Shown: positions 25,301 through 39,752, counted from the stretch's first letter. The stretch is DNA of 53,298 bases from an uncultured Pseudomonadota bacterium (GCA_903884235.1 CAISEB010000035.1:1-53298); one strand, 5' to 3'. Program-made: numbers and translations. Notes: a model not told the origin generated them from the sequence alone.

Positions 25301-25466
25301 CGGCATCCTCACGTCCACCGTGCTGACGCTGGTGATCGTCCCGGCCGGCTTCACGATCATCGACGACATCGAGCGCTGGCTCGCGCCCGCGTTCCGCAGG
25401 CGCCTGAACCAGGCCCCCCAGGCCGGCGGTGTCGCGCCGGTGACGGGCCCCGCCGCGGCGGAGTGA
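22368..25466 (+). CDS. RND family efflux transporter (inner-membrane pump)
   Basis: A 1032-residue proton-driven pump with the normal two-fold repeat of 12 helices and two large periplasmic loops. The proton-relay aspartates are present in GVLVDDAIVEIENIV (helix 4), and the partner lysine in MGIVAKNSILLVDFAIEEM (helix 10). It opens MKNISAWAIKHPIFPLVLFM, as in the HAE1-like group that takes metals, detergents or small organic toxins. Substrate is not predictable. A 12-bp perfect hairpin lies just after its stop. Confidence 0.93.
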   Translation: MKNISAWAIKHPIFPLVLFMVLTFVGIVAFVRLPINLNPDVSFPMVIVSVSQPGAAPTEMEAQILQKIEGSVASVGNVHNITSRATEGQAMIFVEFNIGAPIDRAVSDVRDAVARVRSDLPEGIQEPNVQRMDVDGNAIAYYALSTTKLTPEQLSWFVDNTVTKRLLAIGGVAQVNRGGGVNREIRIELDPARMQALGITAVQVNQQLRSLNLDAPGGRAQLAGGEQSIRVLGGAHSAGELGATQIQVGGGRVARLDEIAEVHDGVGEIRAVSRLNGRDATTFGVSKAKGASDVTTLARVEKELKAILEENPGISAKMVFTTVDATKKTYNSAIESLLEGSLLAVAVVWLFLREWRATAISALAIPLSAIPTFAFMSWMGFTLNGISLLALSLVAGVLVDDAIVEIENIVRHIRMGKSPYQAALDAADEIGLAVVATSATIIAVFIPVSFMGGITGQFFKEFGLTVAVAVFFSLLVARLVTPVIGAFALKPEGAKAHLEGRLMTWYLGFLRVCVRNRWKTIAIGIAFFVLSIVGLFFMPKTGVPSGDFASSTVTIELPPGVRLEQTAAVSARVTEILRRHKEVTDVVESIGESDDASVRTGNLYVSLVPSSQRKMSQKAWEDSVRPELEAIPDARISFSSQGGFGDHDYTIYVTGDDPVLLDTHARKMIDELRTVKGLRDPRIRGDLPRPELVIHPRLDQAAELGVTVQAISQTIRIATLGDIPQNAAKFSLADRQVPIRVSLRESSREDLSTIENLPVPTLSGGAVPLKSVADISFGEGPTAVRRYNQSRRVMIEADFMPGTVTSQALAKINELPAMKNLPTGLRIVNQGNSELMEELARNFILAISAGVLMVFAVLVLLFARFFQPITILSALPLSLGGALAALFLFNMPFSLPVVIGLLMLMGIVAKNSILLVDFAIEEMRAGKDRMTALVEAGHKRAQPIVMTSVAMIAGMLPTALGIGDASAFRSPMAVTVIGGILTSTVLTLVIVPAGFTIIDDIERWLAPAFRRRLNQAPQAGGVAPVTGPAAAE

Positions 25467-25472
25467 ACCGAT

Positions 25473-25499
25473 TCGGCCGCGGCAGGTTGCCGCGGCCGA
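25473..25499 (+). terminator. GC hairpin after the RND operon, no T-tract
   Basis: Perfect 12-bp stem, TCGGCCGCGGCA (25473-25484) against TGCCGCGGCCGA (25488-25499), with a 3-base loop. It starts 7 bp after the stop codon but is followed by TCTCCCCC rather than a T run. It is probably a 3'-end stabiliser or a non-canonical terminator. Confidence 0.5.
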
Positions 25500-25564
25500 T
25501 CTCCCCCTCGATCAACTGCGCCGCGCCCCTCCGGGCGCACGCTGCGCACCCGGTGCGCGCGAAG

Positions 25565-25628
25565 ATGCTGCATTGCAGCAGGTCTGCTGCGGCGCAGCAT
25601 TGACCGGGCTTCGGCCGTTCTTCATAGT
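25565..25628 (+). promoter_or_regulatory. gltB promoter with an upstream nested dyad
   Basis: A -35 TTGACC (25600-25605) and -10 CATAGT (25623-25628) are 17 bp apart, placing the start near 25635 and a leader of about 40 nt before the ATG at 25674. Touching the -35 is a nested dyad. The outer arms are ATGCTGC (25565-25571) and GCAGCAT (25594-25600), and the inner arms are GCAGCA (25575-25580) and TGCTGC (25585-25590). It is a plausible site for a nitrogen or amino-acid regulator such as Lrp or NtrC. Confidence 0.55.
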
Positions 25629-25673
25629 GCGGTCTCGAACCAGATGCCCGCGGTACGGGTGCGAGGACGGGAG

Positions 25674-31624
<5,951 letters not shown>

Positions 31625-31630
31625 GCTTGC

Positions 31631-31659
31631 GGCGCCGCGGCGGGCTCCGCCGCGGCGCC
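31631..31659 (+). terminator. GC hairpin after gltD, no T-tract
   Basis: Perfect 13-bp stem with a 3-base loop (31631-31643 against 31647-31659), placed 6 bp after the gltD stop. No T run follows, and 8 bp later the TACACT of the next gene begins. Confidence 0.55.
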
Positions 31660-31702
31660 GATCCAAGTACACTCTGGGCCCCTTGCCTACAGGTTGCCCC
31701 CC

Positions 31703-32722
31703 ATGTCCGCGACCCATCGCCGCATCGTCCTCGCCTCCCGTCCGGCAGCCGAGCCCTCCGTCGACAACTTCCGCCTCGAGACCGTGCCGGTCCCGACCGC
31801 CGGCCCCGGCGAGGTGCTGGTGCGCAACCACTACCTCTCGCTCGATCCGTACATGCGCGGTCGCATGAGCACGGCGAAGTCCTATGCGCCGCCGCAGCCG
31901 CTCGACGAGGTCATGATCGGCGGCACCGTCGGCGAGGTCGTCGCGAGCAACCATCCTGGATTCAAGCCCGGCGACGCGGTGGCCGGCTTCGGCGGCTGGC
32001 AGGAGTACTCGGTGGTCGGTGCCGCCGGCCTGCCGATGCTGCAGAAGGTCGACACGCGCCAGGTGCCGTTGTCGGCGTACCTCGGCCCGGTCGGCATGCC
32101 CGGCATCACGGCCTGGTTCGGGCTGTCGAAGATCATCGAGCCGAAGCCCGGCGAGACCGTCGTGGTCAGTGCCGCGGCGGGTGCCGTCGGCAGCGTCGTC
32201 GGCCAGCTCGCCAGGTCGCGCGGCTGCCGCGCGGTCGGCATCGCCGGCGGTCGCGACAAGTGCGACTACGTCGTCAAGGAACTCGGCTTCGACGCCTGCA
32301 TCGACTACAAGGCGGCGGCCGATGCCGCGGCGCTCGATGCGCTGCTCGCGGATGCCGTGCCGAACGGCATCGACGGCTACTTCGAGAATGTCGGCGGCAT
32401 CACGCTCGACGTGGTCCTCAATCGCATGAACGCGTTCGGTCGCATCGCGGTCTGCGGCATGATCGCCGGGTACAACGGCGAGCCCGTGCCGATCAGGAAC
32501 CCGACCGTGATCCTGCGCTCGCGCCTCAAGATGCAGGGCTTCATCGTGTTCGAGAATCCGGCGATCGTGCCGTGGGCGATCTCGGAACTCTCCGCGCAGG
32601 TCGCCAGTGGCCGGCTCAAGTACCGCGAGACGATCGCGCAGGGCCTCGAAAACGCGCCCGAGGCGTTCCTCGGCCTGTTGAAGGGCCGCAACCTCGGCAA
32701 GCAGCTGGTGCGTCTGGTCTGA
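31703..32722 (+). CDS. NADP-dependent oxidoreductase of the CurA/prostaglandin-reductase group
   Basis: A 339-residue zinc-independent medium-chain reductase. Motifs: LSLDPYMRGRMS, the nucleotide loop AAAGAVGSVVGQLA, DGYFENVGGITLDVVL and ICGMIxxYN-like CGMIAGYNGE, all typical of YncB/CurA and leukotriene B4 12-hydroxydehydrogenase relatives that reduce alpha,beta-unsaturated carbonyls. The ATG at 31703 begins MSATHRRIVLASRP. A TACACT -10 lies at 31668-31673. It stands alone between two hairpins. Confidence 0.9.
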   Translation: MSATHRRIVLASRPAAEPSVDNFRLETVPVPTAGPGEVLVRNHYLSLDPYMRGRMSTAKSYAPPQPLDEVMIGGTVGEVVASNHPGFKPGDAVAGFGGWQEYSVVGAAGLPMLQKVDTRQVPLSAYLGPVGMPGITAWFGLSKIIEPKPGETVVVSAAAGAVGSVVGQLARSRGCRAVGIAGGRDKCDYVVKELGFDACIDYKAAADAAALDALLADAVPNGIDGYFENVGGITLDVVLNRMNAFGRIAVCGMIAGYNGEPVPIRNPTVILRSRLKMQGFIVFENPAIVPWAISELSAQVASGRLKYRETIAQGLENAPEAFLGLLKGRNLGKQLVRLV

Positions 32723-32731
32723 GCTTCGCCG

Positions 32732-32763
32732 CCGTGACCGGGCGCCGCTGCCCGGTCACGGCA
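32732..32763 (+). terminator. GC hairpin after the CurA-like gene, no T-tract
   Basis: Perfect 13-bp stem, 32732-32744 against 32751-32763, with a 6-base loop, 9 bp after the stop. It has the same design as the hairpins after the RND and gltBD operons. Confidence 0.55.
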
Positions 32764-32909
32764 ACCGATCGCGTCGCCGCCCGGGGCGGGGTCGGGGTTC
32801 CGGGTCGATCCTGTTTGGGCTCTAATGGAGCGCAAGGTGCGGGGCGGTCGCGGCGGGCGGGGCCTTGCCGGGTCGATGTCGCTGTCCGCGCGGAAGGGGA
32901 TCGGCACGG

Positions 32910-34712
32910 ATGAACACCGCCCTCATCTACCTCGACCCGGGCAGCCCGCTGACGCTGCAGAACCAGATCCGCGAGCAGCTGGTCGGGCTGATCGTCTCCG
33001 GCGTCGTGGCGCCGGGCACCCGGCTGCCCTCGACGCGGGGCCTCGCCGACCAGCTCGACGTGTCGCGCACGACCGTCGTGCTCGCCTACCAGCAGCTGCT
33101 CGCCGAGGGCTTCCTGATCACCCGCCAGCGCAGCGGGATCTACGCCAATCCCGCCATGGTCGGCGAGCGTTGCGAGCGCGAGATCGGCGGTGACCCGCGG
33201 CGCGTGGACTGGCGCCAGCGCCTGCGCGAGCCCCGTCCAACCGCCGCACCGCCGGCCGTGGCGCGCGGCGAGGATTCGTTCCTCGACGGCAGTGTCGATG
33301 CATCGCTGTACCCGCTGGCGCAGTGGCGCGAGGTGTCGCGGCTCGCGCTCGCCTCGCGCGAGATCCGCGAGTGGTCGGCCCGCAACCGGGATGCGGACGA
33401 CCCGATGCTGATCGAGCAGGTCCGCACCAAGATCCTGCCGCGGCGCGGCATTCGCGCCGCGCCCGAGGAGATCCTGATCACCGTCGGGGCGCAGCAGGCG
33501 CTCGGCCTGCTGGTGCAGCTGCTGGCCGATCGCGGTGTGCGGGTGGCCGTCGAGGAGCCCGGCTATCCCGACTTCCGGGACCTGCTGTCATTGCGGGACG
33601 CCAGCGTCGTGCACCAGCCCGTCGACGATGAGGGGTTGCAGGTCGACCAGCGCCTGGATGGCTGCCAGCTCATCTACACGACGCCCAGCCACCAGGTGCC
33701 GACCGCGGTGACGATGTCGACCGCGCGTCGTGAGCAACTGCTGGCGAAGGCGATCGAGCAGGACGCCATCATCATCGAGGATGACGCCGACTCGGAGCGA
33801 AACTACCTCGGCCAGCCCCACCCCGCGCTGCGCGGCATGGATCGGGGCGGACGGGTTGTCTACGTCTCGAGCCTGTCGAAGGTGCTGGCGCCCTGGCTCA
33901 GGCTCGGCTTCATGGTGGCATCGCCGGAGCTGATCGCGGCGGCGCGGGAGCTGCGCCGCATCACGGTCCGCCATCCCCCGCCGCACGACCAGCGTGCCGC
34001 CGCGCTGTTTCTCGCCCTTGGATACTACGACTCGATGCTGGTGCACCTCGGGCAGGTCTTCCGCGACCGCTGGGTCGCGATGCGGGACGCGCTGAACCAC
34101 TACCTGCAGCGCTCGGTCGTCACCGCGCCGGCGACCGGCGGCACGACGTGCTGGGTCCAGGGCCCGCCGGAACTGGACGCGCGCAACCTCGTGTCCCAGG
34201 CGGCGCGCCGCGGCGTCCACGTCGAGGAGGTGTCGCGGTACTTCGCGGGTCCCGGCCAACCACGCAACTGCTTCAGGATGAGCGTGCGCGGCATCCCCGT
34301 CGGCCGCATCCGCCCTGCCGTCGCGAAGCTGTCCGAACTCATCCGGGACATCGATGGCGGGCTCGCGGAGCGACTCGAGGCCGCGCGCGGCACCTGGTTG
34401 CGCGGCGCAGACCTGCATCGGGCCATGTGCGGATCCCGGGTCCGGCTCGACACCGTCTACGGCGACCCGTGCACGATCGACCTGATGGCGGACGGCACGA
34501 TGGTGGGGCGCGCCGGCTACGCCGACGAGGACTGCGACACCGGCCGGTGGTGGGTCGACGGCGACCGCTGGTTCCGCCAGTGGAAGGGCTGGGCGTATGC
34601 CGAGGCCGTGGGGTATTTCACGGTGCTGGACGGGACCACGATCAAGTGGTTCAACGAGGACGGTCGCCTCGTCAACCGCGCCAACCTGGAGCCCGCGGGC
34701 GCCGGCGGCTGA
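32910..34712 (+). CDS. MocR/PdxR-type regulator with an extra C-terminal domain
   Basis: A 600-residue protein. A GntR winged helix (residues about 10-78, STRGLADQLDVSRTTVVLAYQQLLAEG) is joined to a fold-type I aminotransferase domain (about 120-485) with TPSHQVPTAVTMS and the PLP lysine in VVYVSSLSKVLAPWLRLGF (Lys324). In GabR-like proteins the conserved motif is EDDYDSE. Here it is EDDADSE, so the Tyr that contacts PLP is Ala293. MocR proteins normally end near residue 490. This one has about 100 more residues (500-595), rich in Trp/Gly/Asp (GRWWVDGDRWFRQWKGWAYAEAVG), which I do not recognise. It likely controls the nitrilase and TonB-receptor genes that follow. The ATG has GGAAGGGGA upstream. 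Confidence 0.88.
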   Translation: MNTALIYLDPGSPLTLQNQIREQLVGLIVSGVVAPGTRLPSTRGLADQLDVSRTTVVLAYQQLLAEGFLITRQRSGIYANPAMVGERCEREIGGDPRRVDWRQRLREPRPTAAPPAVARGEDSFLDGSVDASLYPLAQWREVSRLALASREIREWSARNRDADDPMLIEQVRTKILPRRGIRAAPEEILITVGAQQALGLLVQLLADRGVRVAVEEPGYPDFRDLLSLRDASVVHQPVDDEGLQVDQRLDGCQLIYTTPSHQVPTAVTMSTARREQLLAKAIEQDAIIIEDDADSERNYLGQPHPALRGMDRGGRVVYVSSLSKVLAPWLRLGFMVASPELIAAARELRRITVRHPPPHDQRAAALFLALGYYDSMLVHLGQVFRDRWVAMRDALNHYLQRSVVTAPATGGTTCWVQGPPELDARNLVSQAARRGVHVEEVSRYFAGPGQPRNCFRMSVRGIPVGRIRPAVAKLSELIRDIDGGLAERLEAARGTWLRGADLHRAMCGSRVRLDTVYGDPCTIDLMADGTMVGRAGYADEDCDTGRWWVDGDRWFRQWKGWAYAEAVGYFTVLDGTTIKWFNEDGRLVNRANLEPAGAGG

Positions 34713-34813
34713 CCCGCGCCGGACTGGACCGATCGACGGCGGCCAACTGGCGCTATCCCCTGCGATGGGGCACTGCCAGCATCGACCCCACCATCAGTCG
34801 GGGTCCCCGCACC

Positions 34814-35680
34814 GTGCCCACCTTTACCGTCGCCGGCCTGCAGCTCGAACTTCCCAACGCGGACAACATCGATCTGTGCGAGCACGAGATCCGGCTCGCG
34901 AAGAGCCGCTATCCGTGGCTCGACATGATCCTGCTGCCGGAGCTGGCGACCTTCGGCACGGCCCTCGATCGCGCCCAGCCGATGCCGGGCCCGGCCGAGC
35001 GGCGCTATGCGGCACTCGCGCGGGAGCTCGGCACCTGGCTGCTCCCCGGCAGCCTCTATGAACGCCGCCGCGGGCAGATCTTCAACACGGCGCCGGTCAT
35101 CGCGCCGGACGGGCGGGTCGTCGCGCGCTATCGGAAGATGTTCCCGTGGACGCCGTATGAACGAGGCGTGACGCCAGGGCGGGAATTCGTGGTCTTCGAC
35201 GTCCCCGGCGTCGGCCGCTTCGGGGTCTCGACCTGCTACGACGGCTGGTTTCCCGAGGTCACCCGTTCGCTGGCGTGGCTCGGTGCAGAGGTCATCCTCC
35301 ACCCCACGCTCACCAGTTCGATCGATCGCGACGTCGAGCTTGCCGTCGCGCGGACGAACGCGGCCTCGAACCAGTGCTATTTCCTGGACCTGAACTGCGC
35401 GGCGCCGCTCGGCGTCGGGCGCTCGATCTTCTGTGGCCCCGGCGGCGAGGTGCTGCACCAGTCGGCGACCAGCCGTGAGGTCATCGCCGTCGAGCTCGAT
35501 CTCGAGCTGGTGCGGCGCTGCCGCCGGACGGGCTGGAATGGCCTCGGCCAGCCCCTCAAGAGCTTTCGCGACAGTCGCGTGAAGTTTCCCTGCTACGGCG
35601 CCGCCGTGCGCCCGTCGCCTGCACTTGCGCGCCTCGGCCCGATCCGCAGCCCGACTCCGGCGCGCAAGAAGGTCCGCTGA
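34814..35680 (+). CDS. Nitrilase-superfamily carbon-nitrogen hydrolase
   Basis: A 288-residue amidohydrolase with the complete catalytic triad Glu43 (LLPELATFG), Lys108 (RYRKMFPWTPYERG) and Cys141 (STCYDGWFPEV). The KMFPW and CYDGWFPE contexts resemble aliphatic amidase or formamidase-like branches, but the substrate cannot be fixed. The start is GTG at 34814 (MPTFTVAGLQLELP). The much longer open frame upstream overlaps the MocR gene and is not real. It sits between the MocR gene and the TonB receptor, so it may release nitrogen or an acid from the imported compound. Confidence 0.87.
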   Translation: MPTFTVAGLQLELPNADNIDLCEHEIRLAKSRYPWLDMILLPELATFGTALDRAQPMPGPAERRYAALARELGTWLLPGSLYERRRGQIFNTAPVIAPDGRVVARYRKMFPWTPYERGVTPGREFVVFDVPGVGRFGVSTCYDGWFPEVTRSLAWLGAEVILHPTLTSSIDRDVELAVARTNAASNQCYFLDLNCAAPLGVGRSIFCGPGGEVLHQSATSREVIAVELDLELVRRCRRTGWNGLGQPLKSFRDSRVKFPCYGAAVRPSPALARLGPIRSPTPARKKVR

Positions 35681-35699
35681 CCCTTGCAAGGGATGCAAG
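35681..35699. promoter_or_regulatory. Palindrome before the TonB-receptor gene
   Basis: The perfect 12-mer CCCTTGCAAGGG (35681-35692) is followed by a second TGCAAG (35694-35699), so the hexamer occurs as an inverted and a direct repeat 55 bp before the receptor ATG. MocR proteins often bind such repeats. The 56-bp gap gives no clear -10/-35. Confidence 0.3.
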
Positions 35700-35736
35700 A
35701 CATGAACCACACCATGGAACCCAGGGGAGCCCCGAC

Positions 35737-38148
35737 ATGACCAGCACGGCACGACCCGCCACCAACTACACGCTCGCCGCGGCCATCGTCGGCGTCCTCG
35801 CGGCCGCACCGGTCCTCGCCGAGACCGCCGCGCCCAACGAGCTCGCCGAGATCGTCGTCACGGCGACACGGCGCAGCACGACGGTTCTCGACGTGCCTTA
35901 CAACATCAGCGCCATCAGCGGCGCCCTGATCGAGCAATCGCACGTCCTCGATACCGCTGAATTGATGCGCAGCGTGCCGGGCGTCTCCGTCGTGGACCGG
36001 GGCGACCGGAACTCGAGCGTCGTCAGCGGCATCCGCATCCGCGGCCTGAACGTCGACAGCTCGGCGCTGGGCGATTACGCCGTGTCGGCGTCGGCGACGG
36101 TGTCGACCTACGTCAACGACACGCCGCTGTTCGCGAACTTCCTGCTCACCGACATCGACCGGGTCGAGGTGCTGCGCGGGCCGCAGGGCACGCTGTACGG
36201 CTCCGGCGCGATCGGCGGCACCGTGCGCTACATCCTCCGGGAGCCCGAGCTCGGCAAGTTCGACGGCTCGATCAGCGCGTCCGCCTCGAAGGTGACCGGA
36301 TCGGGCAGCGTCGGTGGATCCGGTACGCTGACGCTCAACCTGCCGATCGGCGAGACCCTCGCGCTGCGCGTGACCGCGACGCAGAACCAGTTCCCGGGCG
36401 TGACCGACTACGTCAACCTCTACCAGCTCGATGCGCACGGGATCCCCGTCGCCCCGAACGGCGTCCTCGACCCGGCAGCCGCCTATCGGGTCCAGAAGGA
36501 TGCCGACTTCTCGCATCAGTCCTACGCCCGTGCCGCGCTGAAGTGGAAGCCGCGTGACGGCCTGGACGTCACCCTCAGCCTCACCGGCCAGTCCGATCGA
36601 TACGGCGGGCGGCGCGCGACGTCCCTCGGCACCGACGGCAATGGCGTGCCGTACACCGACAACCAGGTGGGCTCGGTGCAGCTTGAACCCGCTTCGCGCA
36701 ACGTGTACCTCGCGGCACTGGAGGCGAACATCGATCTCGGCTTCGCGACGCTGACCTCGAGCACGTCGCAGTACAACCACCACGGCGACATCACCAGCGA
36801 GAACACGGGCTTCTATGCCCAGAACGGATGGCTCGCCAACTTCTACTACAACTATCCCCGACCGATGGCCTCGGCGGTGCGCACCTATGGTGACAAGGCC
36901 GTCATCGAGGAGTTGCGCCTCGTGTCCACCGCGGGCAAGGCCGTCGACTGGGTCGTCGGCGCCTATTACCAGAACCAGAGCCTGTCGAGCACGCAGGACA
37001 GCTACCTGCGCGGCTTCAAGCAGTGGTGGGACGCCGCGCTGCCGGCCTATGCGAGCGCCGTCATCAGCGACCAGGATTACCTCTATCGCCAGGACGAGCA
37101 CTTCCGGGATGCCGCGCTCTATGGTGAGTTGACCTACCACGTCACGCCGGACTTCCAGGTCACCGCCGGCGTACGCAGCTTCGATGACAAGTCCGTCGTC
37201 AACGTGCACCAGGAGACGGGCCTCTACGCCGCCATCTTCGACTCGTCCGACTCCAAGGGCGAATTCGGCGAGTCGAAGACCATCTTCAAGGGCAATGCCT
37301 CGTGGCGGTTCGCCGCGAACAACCAGTTGTATGCCACGGTGGCCCAGGGCTACAGGCGCGGCGGGTCGAACGGCACGCCGACGACCGGCAATTTCGCCGA
37401 GAATCCGGCGTGGACGAAATTCCGCGCGGACACCGACATCGACTACGAAGTCGGCGTCAAGGGCGCCTCGCAAGGAGGCCTGACCTACAACGCCGACGTG
37501 TTCTTCATCGACTGGACACATCCGCAGATCAACAGCGCGACGACGAACTGGGGCTTCTTCGCGGTCCAGAACGGCGACAAGGCGCAAAGCAAGGGCATCG
37601 AACTGCAGCTGAACGGCGCGATTGGAACCGCATTCCACTACGGTTTGGGATACACCTACACGGACGCGCACCTCACGGCCGACGCCATCGCCGCGGATGG
37701 CACGTACACGATCAACACCAACGGCGCGCAATTGCCCGGCGTGCCCAAGAATACGATCAACGTGTCGGGGAGCTACGCCGTGCACCTGGCGAACGGCACG
37801 CTCACGTTCCGCGCCGATGGCTACAATCAGTCCGAGACCCAGGACACGCTGTATTCGGCGGCGATCTTCGGCAATCACGCGCCGCCTCCCAGCGCCTACA
37901 CCGGCCAGCCGAAGTATTACTACCCGATGCAGGGCTTCTGGCTGTGGAATGCATCGACGACGTATGCGACCAGCTCCTGGGACGCCACGCTGTGGATCAA
38001 GAACATCAGCAATGACCGGGGCGTCACCGGCGTCTACACGCCGGCCTACATGGGCACCGCGCCCAACCAGAACTACTACGGCAATGGCTCGAAGGCCCTG
38101 ATCACGCTGCCGAGAACGGTGGGCCTCACGATGACATATCGGTTCTGA
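35737..38148 (+). CDS. TonB-dependent outer-membrane receptor
   Basis: An 803-residue receptor. A signal peptide ends near PVLA-ET. The TonB box region NELAEIVVTATRR follows, then a plug domain (MRSVPGVSVVDRG, RVEVLRGPQGTLYGSGAIGGTVRYIL) and a 22-strand barrel ending in the required aromatic residue (TYRF). It belongs to the large iron- and organic-substrate receptor group with no sign of siderophore specificity. The barrel is Tyr/Trp-rich. The next gene's ATG shares a base with its stop, so receptor and sulfotransferase are made together. Confidence 0.94.
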   Translation: MTSTARPATNYTLAAAIVGVLAAAPVLAETAAPNELAEIVVTATRRSTTVLDVPYNISAISGALIEQSHVLDTAELMRSVPGVSVVDRGDRNSSVVSGIRIRGLNVDSSALGDYAVSASATVSTYVNDTPLFANFLLTDIDRVEVLRGPQGTLYGSGAIGGTVRYILREPELGKFDGSISASASKVTGSGSVGGSGTLTLNLPIGETLALRVTATQNQFPGVTDYVNLYQLDAHGIPVAPNGVLDPAAAYRVQKDADFSHQSYARAALKWKPRDGLDVTLSLTGQSDRYGGRRATSLGTDGNGVPYTDNQVGSVQLEPASRNVYLAALEANIDLGFATLTSSTSQYNHHGDITSENTGFYAQNGWLANFYYNYPRPMASAVRTYGDKAVIEELRLVSTAGKAVDWVVGAYYQNQSLSSTQDSYLRGFKQWWDAALPAYASAVISDQDYLYRQDEHFRDAALYGELTYHVTPDFQVTAGVRSFDDKSVVNVHQETGLYAAIFDSSDSKGEFGESKTIFKGNASWRFAANNQLYATVAQGYRRGGSNGTPTTGNFAENPAWTKFRADTDIDYEVGVKGASQGGLTYNADVFFIDWTHPQINSATTNWGFFAVQNGDKAQSKGIELQLNGAIGTAFHYGLGYTYTDAHLTADAIAADGTYTINTNGAQLPGVPKNTINVSGSYAVHLANGTLTFRADGYNQSETQDTLYSAAIFGNHAPPPSAYTGQPKYYYPMQGFWLWNASTTYATSSWDATLWIKNISNDRGVTGVYTPAYMGTAPNQNYYGNGSKALITLPRTVGLTMTYRF

Positions 38149-39752
38149 TGGGCGAGGCGGACGACCGGCTCGCGACATCCGGGAGCGACACGGAGCTCGA
38201 CGAACACCTGCGGGTCGTCGAATCCCTGCTCCGCGCGGGCAGGGGCCCGGCGGCGCTCGACGTGGCCCAGGCGCTGGCGGCGTGCTGGCCCGAGCGCGCC
38301 GAGCCCCGCATCCTGCTCGGCCGGGCGCACCAGTCCGTCGGCCGGATCGACGAGGCGACCCGCGCCGCGGCGGACGCGGTCGCGCTCGCGCCGCGACACC
38401 CTGCCGCGAGGATGCTCCAGGTCGAGATCGACCTCCTCGCCGGGCGCACCACGGCGGGCCTCGCGAGGCTCCGTGCGCTCGCAGCCGAGCCGCAGACGCA
38501 GGGCCGCCTCCTGCAGGACGTCGGCCGGCTGCTCACGCATCTGAACCTGCACGCGGAGGCGGAGCAGTGCTTTGCGCGCGGAGCCGGCATGGCACCGACG
38601 GATCCGGAGGTGCTGTACAACTGGGCCACGGCATTGACGGCCATCGGGCGGCTCGAGGACGCCGAGCGCACGCTCGATCGGGTCGTCGAGCTCGATCCGG
38701 GCGATGGCGACGCGTACTACAACCGGGCGACCCTGCGCCGGCAGACGCCACAGCGCAACCATGTCGCGGCGCTGGAGGCGCGGACCGGCCAGCCCCCTGC
38801 GGATCCCGCAGCGCGCCTCGCGATCGACTTCGCGCTCGCCAAGGAGCTGGAGGACCTCGGCGAATACCCGCGCGCATTCGCCGCCCTGCGCCGCGGTGCG
38901 GGTCTCAGGCGTCAATTGCTGCGCTATCGCGTCGAGGACGACGTGGCGGCGATGGCCTCGATCGCCGCGGCGTTCGGTGCCGGCTACCTCGCGCAGGCGC
39001 AGGTCGGCTGCATGGACGAGCGCCCGACATTCATCGTCGGCCTGCCCCGCAGCGGCACGACGCTGGTCGATCGGATCCTCAGCTCGCACAGTTCAGTCTA
39101 CAGTCGCGGCGAGTCGAGCGATCTCGCGGCGGTCGTCATGCGCCACGGCGCGCCGGCAGGGAGCAAGGAGCAACTGATCGCGCGGACCGCCGCGGCGCCA
39201 CCTGCCACGATCGGCGCGGACTACTGCGCCCGCCTGCCTCCGGTCGAGGCGGCCCGCATCGTCGACAAGACGCCCCTCAACTTCCTCTACGTTGGGCTGC
39301 TGCGGGCGGCCTTGCCAAGGGCGCGCATCATCCATGTCCGCCGCCATCCGCTCGAGGTCTGCTACGCGATCTACAAGACGCTGTTCAGGATGGCCTATCC
39401 GTTCTCGTACTCGCTCGAGGACCTGGGCCAGTACTACCTGGCCTACAGCAGGTTGATGGCGCACTGGCGGGCGACCGACCCGACCGGGATGCTCGAGGTC
39501 GAGTACGAGGATCTCGTCCTCAACCAGGAGGCGGTCACGCGGCGACTGGTGGACTACTGCGGACTGCCCTGGCAGGACGCCTGTCTCGCCTTCGAGCGGA
39601 ACGCGCAGCCCACGCTGACGGCGAGCGCGGCCCAGGTGCGCCAGCCCATGTACCGGTCCTCGCTCGAGCGGAGCCGGGTGTACGCCGCGGAGCTCGAGCC
39701 GCTGGCGCGCCTGCTGCGGGAGGGTGGCGTCGATCCCGGGGCGCGGTGGTGA
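38148..39752 (+). CDS. TPR-repeat sulfotransferase
   Basis: A 534-residue cytoplasmic protein. About residues 15-210 are tetratricopeptide repeats (GRAHQSVGRIDEATRAAADAVALAPRHPAA, LYNWATALTAIGRLEDAERTL by their ends). From about 300 comes a sulfotransferase domain with the PAPS phosphosulfate loop FIVGLPRSGTTLVDRILSSH and the 3'-phosphate motif RRHPLEVCYAIYK. TPR-sulfotransferases beside TonB receptors recur in sphingomonads and related gammaproteobacteria, but their substrate is unknown. The stop overlaps the next gene's GTG (GTGA). Confidence 0.9.
   Translation: MGEADDRLATSGSDTELDEHLRVVESLLRAGRGPAALDVAQALAACWPERAEPRILLGRAHQSVGRIDEATRAAADAVALAPRHPAARMLQVEIDLLAGRTTAGLARLRALAAEPQTQGRLLQDVGRLLTHLNLHAEAEQCFARGAGMAPTDPEVLYNWATALTAIGRLEDAERTLDRVVELDPGDGDAYYNRATLRRQTPQRNHVAALEARTGQPPADPAARLAIDFALAKELEDLGEYPRAFAALRRGAGLRRQLLRYRVEDDVAAMASIAAAFGAGYLAQAQVGCMDERPTFIVGLPRSGTTLVDRILSSHSSVYSRGESSDLAAVVMRHGAPAGSKEQLIARTAAAPPATIGADYCARLPPVEAARIVDKTPLNFLYVGLLRAALPRARIIHVRRHPLEVCYAIYKTLFRMAYPFSYSLEDLGQYYLAYSRLMAHWRATDPTGMLEVEYEDLVLNQEAVTRRLVDYCGLPWQDACLAFERNAQPTLTASAAQVRQPMYRSSLERSRVYAAELEPLARLLREGGVDPGARW

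Noticed and set aside
34148-34813. A 222-codon N-terminal extension of the nitrilase
   Set aside because: It overlaps the MocR coding sequence, is Arg/Pro-rich and has no similarity to nitrilases. The family start matches GTG 34814.
35593-38178. An 861-codon open frame antisense to the TonB receptor
   Set aside because: No motif, low-complexity composition, and the receptor on the other strand has clear signal peptide, plug and barrel features.
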